35,605 nt of DNA from SM23-62 sp964575235. Lineage in GTDB: Bacteria > Bacteroidota > Bacteroidia > Bacteroidales > SM23-62. The notes below the pieces were generated by a model. The model was given only the letters and a program-made list of their open reading frames with translations. It searched no databases and had not been told where the DNA came from. The stretch covers positions 1 to 35,605 of the forward strand of contig CAZNQG010000025.1 of NCBI GenBank assembly GCA_964575235.1. Direction: 5' to 3'. Positions 7,006 through 15,453 of the stretch are shown here, piece after piece. Numbering within the stretch: the first letter of the stretch is position 1; the number at the start of each line of letters is the position of its first letter. The translations under genes were made by a program, and so were the position numbers.

Positions 7006-8403
7006 ATGGCTACCTCGGTAATCTTACCCAAGCAGGGCCAATCCGTTGAGACCTGCATTATCACCCAGTGGTACAAGAAAAAAGGCGAAAGGGTGGAGAA
7101 GGGGGATCTCCTGTTCGCCTACGAGACCGACAAATCGTCTTTCGAGGAGGAGGCCCAGGCCGATGGCATACTGCTTGAGATCCGGTACTCTGAAGGGGAC
7201 GAGGTTCCCGTGCTATCGGAGGTTGCCCTGATCGGGAAGGAGGGTGAGAAGGTGGAAAAGACGGAGGGTGAAGCGGGGGCAGAGACCGAAAAGGGATCAC
7301 AGGTCAGGGAGGAGGCGCAGGCTGAAAATACTGAAGGATCGCCGGCATCCGGTGCGAAAGCAGGCAGCGGTACGGCGGATTTATTCACGGCGGCAACCGG
7401 AGATGCGGCAGCCGGAGATGCGGCAGCCGGAGAAACGCTTGCAGGCGGGGCGATGGAAGTGCCTGTAAAACTGAGGATCTCACCGAGGGCCAGGAAAATG
7501 GCTGAAGCCAGGGGGATTGAAGCAGGCATGCTGAAAGGCAGCGGTCCCAACGGGCGCATCATCGTCCGGGATATCGAGGAGGCCCTGGCCGGGGCACCGG
7601 AGGAAGCGGCACAGCCGGCCGAAGCGCCCGTAAAGGGCAAACCTGCAGAGGAACAGCCGGTGCCGGAAAGATCGGAAACCTTTCGGGGTGCCGAAGAGGA
7701 ATGGGAAGACCGGCCGCTATCGAACGTGCGCCGAATGATCGCAGGGGCCATGCATGCTTCTCTTCAGAATTCAGCCCAGCTGACGCATCACCTGGGTGCG
7801 GACGCACGCAGCATCCTCTCCCTGCGGGGCAAAGTCAAGAAAATGCAGGAGGACGGGTACCCACACAACATCACCCTGAACGACATGGTCTGTTTCGCCG
7901 TGGTGAGGGCACTGAAAAAGCACCCGGGTGCGAATGTACATTTCCAGGGCGATGCCATCCGGTACTTCCGGAAAATTCACCTGGGGATCGCGGTGGATAC
8001 GGACAGGGGACTCATGGTGCCGACGCTGAGGAATGCGGATGACCTTTCCCTGGCGGGACTGTCCGGGCAGATCGGATCCCTGGCGGCAGCGGCCCGGAGC
8101 GGGAAGATCGATCCGGACCTGCTACAGCCCGAAGCGGCCACCTTCACGGTGTCCAACCTAGGGGCCTACGGGGTGGAAATGTTTACCCCGGTCATCAATT
8201 TGCCCCAGGCGGGGATCCTGGGTGTGAACGCCATCGTCGAGCGGCCTGCCCGGATGGAAGACGGAACATTCGGCTTTGTGCCCTACATCGGGCTGTCGCT
8301 GACCTATGACCACCGGGCGCTGGACGGGGGACCCGCAACCCGGTTCCTGGCGGAAATCAAAAACGAAATTGAACAATTTGATCACGATCTTATAAAGCTC
8401 TAA
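7006..8403 (+). CDS. 2-oxoacid dehydrogenase complex E2 (lipoyl acyltransferase)
   Basis: Core subunit that carries acyl groups on lipoate and passes them to coenzyme A. It has 465 residues. The lipoyl domain spans 1-80, with the lipoylated K43 in ETDKSS. An Ala/Pro/Glu-rich linker follows to about 152. The peripheral subunit-binding domain spans about 155-193 (ISPRARKMA, GSGPNGRI). After a second linker the catalytic domain spans about 233-465, with the HRALDG motif (H436, D440). There is one lipoyl domain, as in branched-chain and acetoin E2 proteins. It is the first gene after the palindromic operator, and its stop is 4 bases before the E1 start. No E3 gene is in the window, so a shared dihydrolipoamide dehydrogenase must come from elsewhere. 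The substrate is unknown; its position in a rhamnose cluster is unusual. Confidence 0.92.
   Translation: MATSVILPKQGQSVETCIITQWYKKKGERVEKGDLLFAYETDKSSFEEEAQADGILLEIRYSEGDEVPVLSEVALIGKEGEKVEKTEGEAGAETEKGSQVREEAQAENTEGSPASGAKAGSGTADLFTAATGDAAAGDAAAGETLAGGAMEVPVKLRISPRARKMAEARGIEAGMLKGSGPNGRIIVRDIEEALAGAPEEAAQPAEAPVKGKPAEEQPVPERSETFRGAEEEWEDRPLSNVRRMIAGAMHASLQNSAQLTHHLGADARSILSLRGKVKKMQEDGYPHNITLNDMVCFAVVRALKKHPGANVHFQGDAIRYFRKIHLGIAVDTDRGLMVPTLRNADDLSLAGLSGQIGSLAAAARSGKIDPDLLQPEAATFTVSNLGAYGVEMFTPVINLPQAGILGVNAIVERPARMEDGTFGFVPYIGLSLTYDHRALDGGPATRFLAEIKNEIEQFDHDLIKL
7399..7428 (+). repeat. Tandem 15-base repeat in the E2 linker
   Basis: Two exact, adjacent copies of a 15-base unit starting GGAGATGCGG encode the residue pattern GDAAAGDAAAG in the flexible linker between the lipoyl and subunit-binding domains. 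Being in frame, it would only change swivel-arm length, and copy number may vary among relatives. Confidence 0.8.
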
Positions 8404-8407
8404 TGCC

Positions 8408-10876
8408 ATGCCAAAGAAACAATTCATCGATCCCGTCGAAATCCGGAAATCCCAGATGCTGGAGATCGCCCCCATCCCGGTGAATACCTATGCGAAAACC
8501 CTGGAGGAGGAAAAGGAGCATTTCTCGAAGGAAGACCTGGTGAGGATCTTTCGCGACATGGTCATCATCCGCGAATTCGAGACCATGCTGAACCTGATCA
8601 AGACCACGGGTGAATACCAGGGGATACAGTACGACCATCCGGGTCCCGCGCACCTTTCCATAGGGCAGGAGGCTTCGGCCGTAGGAATGGCTTACCTGCT
8701 GGACCGGGAAGATTATATATTCGGTTCACACCGGTCGCACGGGGAGATCCTGGCCAAGGGACTGTCGGCCATACAGAAAATGCAGGATCAGGAACTGTTG
8801 CAGGTGATGGGGGGGTATTTCGGGGGACGGATACTGAAGATCGTGGAAAAGGACCACAAGGGTGATGCGCATACGCTGGCCATACGCTTTTTGGTCTACG
8901 GCACCCTGGCCGAGATCTTTGCGAGGGAGACGGGGGTTAACCGGGGACTCGGAGGCAGCATGCATGCCTTTTTCACTCCCTTCGGGATCTATCCCAACAA
9001 CGCCATTGTGGGAGGTTCGGGCGATATTGCCGTGGGTGCTGCCCTCTATAAAAAAGTCAACCGGAAACCCGGCATCGTGGTGGCCAATATCGGAGATGCA
9101 TCCCTGGGTTGCGGTCCCGTTTGGGAGGGACTCGCATTCGCTACGATGGATCAGTACCATACCCTCTGGGAGGGAGACCAGAAAGGCGGGCTCCCGCTGA
9201 TCATCAACATCATGAACAACCAGTACGGAATGGGGGGACAGACCTGCGGGGAGACCATGGGCTACAAGATCGCCGCCAGGGTGGGTGCCGCCCTGAACCG
9301 GCAGAATATGCATGCCGAGCGGGTCGACGGTTACAACCCCCTGGCTGTGGTTGATGCCTACCGTCGAAAAATGGATGTAATCCGCGAAAAAAACGGTCCA
9401 GTGTTCCTGGATGTGCTGACTTACCGCTTCAGCGGGCATTCCCCATCCGATGCATCCAGTTACCGTTCGAAGGAAGAAGTGGAAGCCTGGCAGAAGGTGG
9501 ATTCCATCATTACCTACGGGGAACTTCTGATGGACGGCGGGGTTGCATCGCGTGCCGAACTGAACCGGATCAAGAATGAAGCGGAGGAACTGGTCTTCTG
9601 GGCCACGAAACTCTCGACGGACGACGGCGTTTCCCCCCGCATGGACCTGGTGAAATCCCAGGAGCTCATCGGAGAAATGATGTTCTCCAACGGTTCCGTT
9701 GACCGGATGGAGGACCGCAAGCCGGAGGTTCTCATACCCCTGGAGGAGAATCCCAGGGTCCAGCAGATCGCAAAAAAGGAACGGTATGCATTCGATACCG
9801 AAGGGAAACCCCACTCCGGGCTCAAGCAGTACCAGTTGCGGGACGGGATCTTCGAAGCCATACTCGACCGTTTCTACAAGGATCCCACACTGGTTGCCTA
9901 CGGCGAGGAAAACCGGGACTGGGGGGGCGCCTTTGCGGTTTACAGGGGACTGACCGAGGCCCTGCCCTACCACCGTCTTTTCAACGCCCCGATATCGGAA
10001 GGGGCCATCGTGGGAACCGCCATCGGTTACGGCATGTGCGGCGGAAGGGTAATCCCGGAGATCATGTACTGCGATTTCCTCGGGCGCGCCGGCGACGAAG
10101 TATTCAACCAGCTCCCGAAATGGCAGGCCATGAGCGGCAACCTCATCAAGATGCCGGTGGTGGTCCGGGTGTCCGTGGGATCGAAATACGGGGCACAGCA
10201 CTCCCAGGACTGGTCCTCCCTGGTGGCACACATCCCGGGGATCAAGGTGGTGTTCCCGGCCACACCTTACGATGCCAAGGGACTGATGAACGCGGCTCTG
10301 CAGGGGACCGACCCGGTGATCTTCTTTGAAAGCCAGCGGATATACGGCATCGGGGAGGAGTTCCGCAAGGAAGGCGTGCCGGAAGGATATTACGAGATCC
10401 CCTTAGGCGAACCCGACGTCAAGCGGGAAGGCAGCGACCTGACCATCCTGAGCATCGGGGCCACGCTTTACCGGGCCCGTGAAGCGGTTGACATACTGGA
10501 GAACAAGTACGGACTGTCCGTGGAACTGATCGATGCACGGACCCTGGTGCCCTTCAATTATGAGCCGGTCGCAGCATCGGTTCACAAGACCGGGAGGATC
10601 CTGCTGACATCCGATGCCAACGAACGCGGATCCTTCCTGAAAGACATGGCCCAGAACATCACCGAGCTCTGCTTCGATGACCTGGATGCGCCTCCCGTGG
10701 TGGTCGGCTCCAGGAACTGGATCATACCGGCCCATGAACTGGAGGATTACTATTTCCCGCAGGCCGCCTGGATGGTCGATGCGGTGCATGAAAGGATCCT
10801 TCCGCTGAAGGGGCACAAGGTGTCGAACGATTTTACCGACGATAAGAAATTATGGCGTGCGGCAAGGGGCATCTGA
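8408..10876 (+). CDS. Thiamine-diphosphate dehydrogenase E1, alpha-beta fusion
   Basis: Predicted to decarboxylate or cleave a 2-oxo substrate on thiamine diphosphate and hand the acyl group to the E2 encoded 4 bases upstream. It has 822 residues. The E1-alpha part (about 40-400) contains GDAS (229-232) and the NN pair (270-271) of the TPP-binding motif, with the usual GDG Gly replaced by Ala. The E1-beta part (about 475-800) contains EGAIVG at 531-536 and GAQHSQ at 595-600. Fused E1 proteins in this phylum are usually about 650-700 residues. Extra length lies at the N-terminus and in a roughly 50-residue insertion (about 120-175) before GLGGSMH. It could act on a branched-chain oxoacid, pyruvate, acetoin-like ketones or a deoxysugar fragment; sequence alone does not decide. 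Confidence 0.88.
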   Translation: MPKKQFIDPVEIRKSQMLEIAPIPVNTYAKTLEEEKEHFSKEDLVRIFRDMVIIREFETMLNLIKTTGEYQGIQYDHPGPAHLSIGQEASAVGMAYLLDREDYIFGSHRSHGEILAKGLSAIQKMQDQELLQVMGGYFGGRILKIVEKDHKGDAHTLAIRFLVYGTLAEIFARETGVNRGLGGSMHAFFTPFGIYPNNAIVGGSGDIAVGAALYKKVNRKPGIVVANIGDASLGCGPVWEGLAFATMDQYHTLWEGDQKGGLPLIINIMNNQYGMGGQTCGETMGYKIAARVGAALNRQNMHAERVDGYNPLAVVDAYRRKMDVIREKNGPVFLDVLTYRFSGHSPSDASSYRSKEEVEAWQKVDSIITYGELLMDGGVASRAELNRIKNEAEELVFWATKLSTDDGVSPRMDLVKSQELIGEMMFSNGSVDRMEDRKPEVLIPLEENPRVQQIAKKERYAFDTEGKPHSGLKQYQLRDGIFEAILDRFYKDPTLVAYGEENRDWGGAFAVYRGLTEALPYHRLFNAPISEGAIVGTAIGYGMCGGRVIPEIMYCDFLGRAGDEVFNQLPKWQAMSGNLIKMPVVVRVSVGSKYGAQHSQDWSSLVAHIPGIKVVFPATPYDAKGLMNAALQGTDPVIFFESQRIYGIGEEFRKEGVPEGYYEIPLGEPDVKREGSDLTILSIGATLYRAREAVDILENKYGLSVELIDARTLVPFNYEPVAASVHKTGRILLTSDANERGSFLKDMAQNITELCFDDLDAPPVVVGSRNWIIPAHELEDYYFPQAAWMVDAVHERILPLKGHKVSNDFTDDKKLWRAARGI

Positions 10877-10934
10877 CCCGCCGCATCGCAACCAGGATAT
10901 GCCGCTTTGACGGCAGGCGATCAACATTTCACGA

Positions 10935-12167
10935 ATGGCAAATTATCTGAAACAGCTTCCCGGGACCGAAGAACTGCTGAAAAAGCATAAGCCCGGGAAA
11001 GAGGTGCCGGAAGTGAACGGGCATCTTCACAGTCCCTGGTCCTTCTGTGCCTTCGAGAGCATCTCCCAGATGTTCGACATGGCCGTGGAAGAGGACGTGA
11101 AGGTCCTCGGGATCAACGATTTTTTCACCGTGGACGGCTACGGGGAATTTGAGGACAATGCAATGCGCAGCCGGGTGTTCCCCCTGTTCAACATCGAGTT
11201 TATGGGACTGATGAAGGACCTGCAGGGAAAGGACATCCGGGTGAACGACCCGAACAACCCGGGCCGCGTGTATTTCAGCGGCAAGGCGCTCAGGCAGCCC
11301 CTGTCCGTTTCCCCGGAGAACCTGGAATTCCTGAAGAAGCTCCAGGAAAACAGCCAGGTGCAGGTGAGGGAAATGTGTAAAAAAACCGATGCCCTGTTGC
11401 AGGAAATCCGGGCGCCTTTCGGGATCCGCTACGAGAAGGTACGGGAGGGATTCGCCCGGAACCTGGTCCGTGAAAGGCACATTGCCAGGGCCGTCCGTGA
11501 GGCAGCCTATGCCCATTTCCCGGGTGAAGAGGAACGAAGGAACTTTTTCGAAATGCTGTTCGGCGGTAAACCCTCTCCGGTTTCCTTCCGGGATGTATCC
11601 GGGGTGGAAAACGGGATCCGCTCGGCCCTTCTGAAAAAAGGCGGACGGGCATTCGTGCCCGAAGACTCGCAGGCCTTCCCGGACCTGGGAAGAATTCTGG
11701 ATTTCATCCTGGACGCCGGCGGCATCCCCTGTTACCCGGTATTGCTGGACGATGAGAAGGGGAATATGACGGGATTCGAGGGGGACTGGGACCGCATGGA
11801 CGGGGTTCTCCAATCACTGGGCGTATCCTGCCTGGAACTGATCCCGGCCAGGAACTCGCTCGAAAAGCTGGAAGCCTTCGTCCGGTTTTTCCGTAAAAAA
11901 AATTACGTGATCTCGTTCGGAAGCGAGCATAACAGCCCGGGACTTTTCCCCATTGCCCTGAAGGTGCAGAAGGACCGGGAACTGACGCCGGAGTTGAAGG
12001 AAACGTCCTATCGCGGCGTGTGCGTTCTTGCCGCCCACCAGTACCTTGTGGACCGGGGAGGGGAGGGGTTTATCAAATCCGGGGGGAAGGCAGACCTGGA
12101 ACATATGGATTTCTACGAGGATCTCGGTCATGCCGTGATCCGGGAATTCACCTCTGTAAAACCATGA
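10935..12167 (+). CDS. Uncharacterised PHP-superfamily-like protein
   Basis: I recognise no named family, but the layout is that of the PHP metal-dependent phosphoesterase/amidohydrolase-like superfamily. The 410-residue protein has HLH at 30-32, GINDFFTVDGYGEF at 60-72 (canonical PHP has GITDH; Phe replaces His at 63), NIEF with E88, and SFGSEHN with H332 near the C-terminus. This would leave several metal ligands but not the full set. There is no signal peptide or membrane segment, so it is cytosolic. It follows E1 by 58 bases, and its stop codon overlaps the next start (ATGA at 12164), so it is translationally coupled to the aldolase/dehydrogenase. That implies a role on the same sugar phosphate or its product, perhaps phosphate removal or an isomerase/hydrolase step. 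The function is not established. Confidence 0.72.
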   Translation: MANYLKQLPGTEELLKKHKPGKEVPEVNGHLHSPWSFCAFESISQMFDMAVEEDVKVLGINDFFTVDGYGEFEDNAMRSRVFPLFNIEFMGLMKDLQGKDIRVNDPNNPGRVYFSGKALRQPLSVSPENLEFLKKLQENSQVQVREMCKKTDALLQEIRAPFGIRYEKVREGFARNLVRERHIARAVREAAYAHFPGEEERRNFFEMLFGGKPSPVSFRDVSGVENGIRSALLKKGGRAFVPEDSQAFPDLGRILDFILDAGGIPCYPVLLDDEKGNMTGFEGDWDRMDGVLQSLGVSCLELIPARNSLEKLEAFVRFFRKKNYVISFGSEHNSPGLFPIALKVQKDRELTPELKETSYRGVCVLAAHQYLVDRGGEGFIKSGGKADLEHMDFYEDLGHAVIREFTSVKP

Positions 12168-14143
12168 CCATGAAAAAGGACCTGAAAGAACTGATCGAAA
12201 TATCCCGTTTCTACGGGAGAAACAAGGCGGCCGTCATAGCCGGGGGAGGGAACACTTCCATGAAAACGGCCGACCGTTTATGGGTCAAGGCCAGCGGCCA
12301 TGCCCTTGCCTCCATTGATGAAGAGGGTTTTTCCATACTGGACAGGCAAAAGCTGAAGGTAATCTCATCCGGGAAATATTCTTCAGATCCGTTCCAAAGG
12401 GAAAGGGAGATCAAGGATGATTTGATGGCTGCCTGCCTCACGCCGGAGCGCAGGCCTTCGGTGGAAACATCCCTCCACGACCTGATCGGGTATGACTACG
12501 TGGTACATCTGCATCCCACCCTGGTCAACGGCCTCATGTGCGGGAACCGGGTGGAGGACCATGTTAAGGGGATCTTCGGGGAAGAAGCCCTTTACATTCC
12601 TTACACGGATCCCGGATACACCCTGTTCAAGGAGATCGAAAAAAGGCTGGTCGGCTACCGGCAAAAATACGAACATGATCCAGCCGTCATACTTCTGCAG
12701 AATCACGGGATATTCGTGAGCGCTGATTCTGCGGCCGAAATCCGGAGGATCTACGACCGGCTGTTCGAAGTGCTGGGAGAATTTGCCACGGACATGCCGC
12801 TTCGGGAGCCCGATGAGGCAGATCCTTCCATTACCCGGATCCTGCCTGCACTTCGGATGAAATTGTCCGGGGGGGAATTGAAAACCCTGAGGCTCCGGAA
12901 CCATAACCTCATCCAGCATTTTAGCTCATCTGCAGGGACTTTCGAAAAGATCAGCCGGCCTTTCACACCGGACAACATCGTGTATTGCAAATCCGCCTGG
13001 CTGTACCTGGAAAACAGAGGGAATGAGGAGGAACTCATTCAGGAGGCGGACCGCAAGATACGGGAATTCACTGAAAAGAACGCCTACCAGCCAAGGATCC
13101 TGTTGATCCGTGGGATCGGGCTGGTCGCCTCCGGACAGTATGCGGCCGAAGCGGAAACCATCCTGGATGTGTTTGAAGACATCATGCAGATCGCATGGCT
13201 GAGCGAATCCTTCGGAGGCCCCCATCCCATGCGCACGGAACAGGTCAAGTTCATCGACACCTGGGAAGTGGAGAACTACCGCCGCCAGGCTGCGGCCGGC
13301 ACAGGCCGGAAAGGCAGGGCCGAGGGGAAGACCGTGGTGGTGACCGGGGCGGCCATGGGGTTCGGTGCCGGGATTGCCAGGGGCCTGTTCGAGGAAGGCG
13401 CCAACATCGTAATCGCCGACATCAACCAGGAAGCGGGACAAAAAACCCGGCAGGAGCTGGAATCGCTTGGAAGAAAAAACCGGTCCATATTCGTGCGTAC
13501 CGATGTTTCCAACGCGGAAAGCCTGGAGAACCTGATGCTGGAGACCGTGCAGGCGTTCGGGGGACTCGACGCTTACATCAGCAATGCCGGAATACTGAGG
13601 GCAGGGGGACTCGATGAGATGGACCCTGAAACCTTTGACCTGGTAACACGGATAAATTACAGCGCCTATTTCTACGGAACCAGGGAGGCCAGCCGGATTA
13701 TGAAGGTCCAGCAGGAAGCCCTTGGCGCAACACCCTACTTTTGCGACATCATCCAGATCAACTCCAAGTCGGGACTGAGCGGCAGTAAAAAGAACTTTGC
13801 CTATGCCGGCGGGAAGTTAGGAGGCATCGGGCTTACCCAGTCATTCGCCCTGGCACTGGCCACCTATAACATCAAGGTGAATTCGATCTGCCCGGGCAAT
13901 TTCTTCGAGGGACCCCTGTGGTCGGACCCTGAGAACGGCCTTTTTATGCAGTACCTGAACGCCGGAAAGGTGCCCGGAGCAAAGACCGTCGAAGAAGTCC
14001 GGGCATACTACGAATCACAGGTCCCCCTGGGAAGGGGCTGCCGGGTGGGGGATGTGCTGAAGGCGGTCCTCTACGTCATGGAACAGGAATATGAGACCGG
14101 GCAGGCCGTTCCGGTGAGCGGGGGACAAATCATGCTGAAATGA
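12164..14143 (+). CDS. rhaEW: Bifunctional rhamnulose-1-phosphate aldolase / L-lactaldehyde dehydrogenase (RhaEW type)
   Basis: Splits L-rhamnulose 1-phosphate into DHAP and L-lactaldehyde, then oxidises the aldehyde to L-lactate with NAD+. This is the domain arrangement known from B. subtilis YuxG and rhamnose-using relatives. It has 659 residues. The class II aldolase domain (about 1-370) has GGGNTSMK (27-34), LWVKASG, E101, a metal site HLH (115-117), and H181 in QNHG. The short-chain dehydrogenase domain (about 385-659) has the cofactor loop TGAAMGFG (394-401), NAG (474-476), a catalytic S near 534, and YAGGK giving Y547/K551. The start ATG 12164 overlaps the previous stop; M3 (12170) is an alternative. 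The isomerase, mutarotase, permease and kinase for its substrate are on the opposite arm of the divergon, which strongly supports the assignment. Confidence 0.9.
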   Translation: MTMKKDLKELIEISRFYGRNKAAVIAGGGNTSMKTADRLWVKASGHALASIDEEGFSILDRQKLKVISSGKYSSDPFQREREIKDDLMAACLTPERRPSVETSLHDLIGYDYVVHLHPTLVNGLMCGNRVEDHVKGIFGEEALYIPYTDPGYTLFKEIEKRLVGYRQKYEHDPAVILLQNHGIFVSADSAAEIRRIYDRLFEVLGEFATDMPLREPDEADPSITRILPALRMKLSGGELKTLRLRNHNLIQHFSSSAGTFEKISRPFTPDNIVYCKSAWLYLENRGNEEELIQEADRKIREFTEKNAYQPRILLIRGIGLVASGQYAAEAETILDVFEDIMQIAWLSESFGGPHPMRTEQVKFIDTWEVENYRRQAAAGTGRKGRAEGKTVVVTGAAMGFGAGIARGLFEEGANIVIADINQEAGQKTRQELESLGRKNRSIFVRTDVSNAESLENLMLETVQAFGGLDAYISNAGILRAGGLDEMDPETFDLVTRINYSAYFYGTREASRIMKVQQEALGATPYFCDIIQINSKSGLSGSKKNFAYAGGKLGGIGLTQSFALALATYNIKVNSICPGNFFEGPLWSDPENGLFMQYLNAGKVPGAKTVEEVRAYYESQVPLGRGCRVGDVLKAVLYVMEQEYETGQAVPVSGGQIMLK

Positions 14144-14176
14144 ATGAGAATGTAAAGTGAAATATTGGTAAACTAC

Positions 14177-15439
14177 ATGAGCGTGAAGACAAAAGCAGTC
14201 CGCCTCTACGGCGAGAACGACCTCAGGCTGGAGGAATTCGAACTCCCGCCCATGGGCCGTAACGAGATCCTTGCAGAGATAGTGTCCGACAGCCTTTGCA
14301 TGTCATCCTACAAGGCCGCCACACAGGGCCCGGGACATAAGCGGGTCCCGGACGATGTGGCCGAAAACCCGGTCATCATCGGCCATGAGTTTGCCGGCAG
14401 GATCCTGGAGGTGGGGGAGAGGTGGAAACATAAGTTCAAGCCCGGCGACCAATTCACCGTACAACCTGCCCTGGGGGAGCTGACCATGGATGCGGCGGGA
14501 TACAGCTTCCGGTGGTTCGGCGGGGATGCGACCCATGTCATCATACCGGAAATATACCTGGAACGGGACTGCATCATTCCCTTTGAGTCCGAATCCTATT
14601 TCATGAGTTCCCTGGCCGAGCCCTATTCCTGCGTTGCGGGCACCTTCGAGGCCCATTTCCATACCCGTTACGGTTCATACGTGCATGAAATGGGGATCCG
14701 TGAGAACGGGAAAATGGCCATGCTGGGAGCCGCGGGACCCATGGGCGTGGCCGCCATCGATTACATCGTGCATGCGGACCGCAAACCCTCCCTGCTGGTG
14801 GTAACCGACATCGACCGGTCGCGCCTGGATTACATTTCCGGCTTGATCACAACGGCCGAGGCAAAGGCCAACGGGATCGATCTCAGGTACGTGAATACCT
14901 CCGGGAAAGATACCGGATACCTGAGATCCCTCACCGGCGGGTACGGCGGTTACGACGATATCGTGGTCTTTGCGGCCGTCCGACAGGTCGTGGAACAGGC
15001 CGATGCTCTGCTGGCCCCGGACGGATGCCTGAATTTCTTCGCCGGTCCCTCGGACACCAGCTTCAGCGCGGAGATCAATTTTTACCGGCAGCATTACAAC
15101 TTCAACCATTTCGTGGCCACGAGCGGGGGTAATACGGACGACATCCGCCGTTCGATCGACATGATGGTGGCCGGAAGGCTGAGTCCCCAGTACCTGGTAA
15201 CCCACGTCGGGGGACTCGATTCGGTCCTTTACGCCACCTGCAGGCTGCCCCGGCTGCCGGGTGCCAAGAAGCTCATCTATACCCACATCAGCATGCCCCT
15301 GACGGCCATCCGGGATTTCAAGGAAAAGGGCAGGGACGATCCGGTCCTGGCCGAACTGCACCGGATCTGCGAGCGCCACGGCGGACTCTGGAACACCGAG
15401 GCGGAAAAATACCTCCTTGCAAACGGCAAACCCATTTAA
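14177..15439 (+). CDS. Zinc-dependent medium-chain dehydrogenase, SorE-like
   Basis: Predicted NAD(P)-dependent polyol or sugar(-phosphate) dehydrogenase. It has 420 residues. Catalytic zinc ligands are visible as C41 (SLCMSSYK), H70-E71 (GHEF) and E148 (SLAEPY). A Rossmann domain follows (MLGAAGPMGVAAIDYI). The four-Cys structural zinc lobe of classical alcohol dehydrogenases is absent, and a longer N-domain loop is present, as in L-sorbose-1-phosphate reductase relatives. ATG 14177 is preferred over a TTG four codons earlier. It lies 33 bases after rhaEW and 14 bases before the tandem aldolase, the same direction throughout. Rhamnose breakdown by RhaA, kinase and RhaEW needs no such enzyme, so it points to a second sugar or an extra step. 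The substrate is unknown. Confidence 0.82.
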   Translation: MSVKTKAVRLYGENDLRLEEFELPPMGRNEILAEIVSDSLCMSSYKAATQGPGHKRVPDDVAENPVIIGHEFAGRILEVGERWKHKFKPGDQFTVQPALGELTMDAAGYSFRWFGGDATHVIIPEIYLERDCIIPFESESYFMSSLAEPYSCVAGTFEAHFHTRYGSYVHEMGIRENGKMAMLGAAGPMGVAAIDYIVHADRKPSLLVVTDIDRSRLDYISGLITTAEAKANGIDLRYVNTSGKDTGYLRSLTGGYGGYDDIVVFAAVRQVVEQADALLAPDGCLNFFAGPSDTSFSAEINFYRQHYNFNHFVATSGGNTDDIRRSIDMMVAGRLSPQYLVTHVGGLDSVLYATCRLPRLPGAKKLIYTHISMPLTAIRDFKEKGRDDPVLAELHRICERHGGLWNTEAEKYLLANGKPI

Positions 15440-15453
15440 CATCACCCCATAAT

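Noticed and set aside
8726..10231. 501-residue minus-strand frame opposite the E1 gene
   Set aside because: Antisense shadow. The plus strand encodes recognisable E1 motifs throughout; the shadow is rich in His/Gly/Pro with no known pattern.
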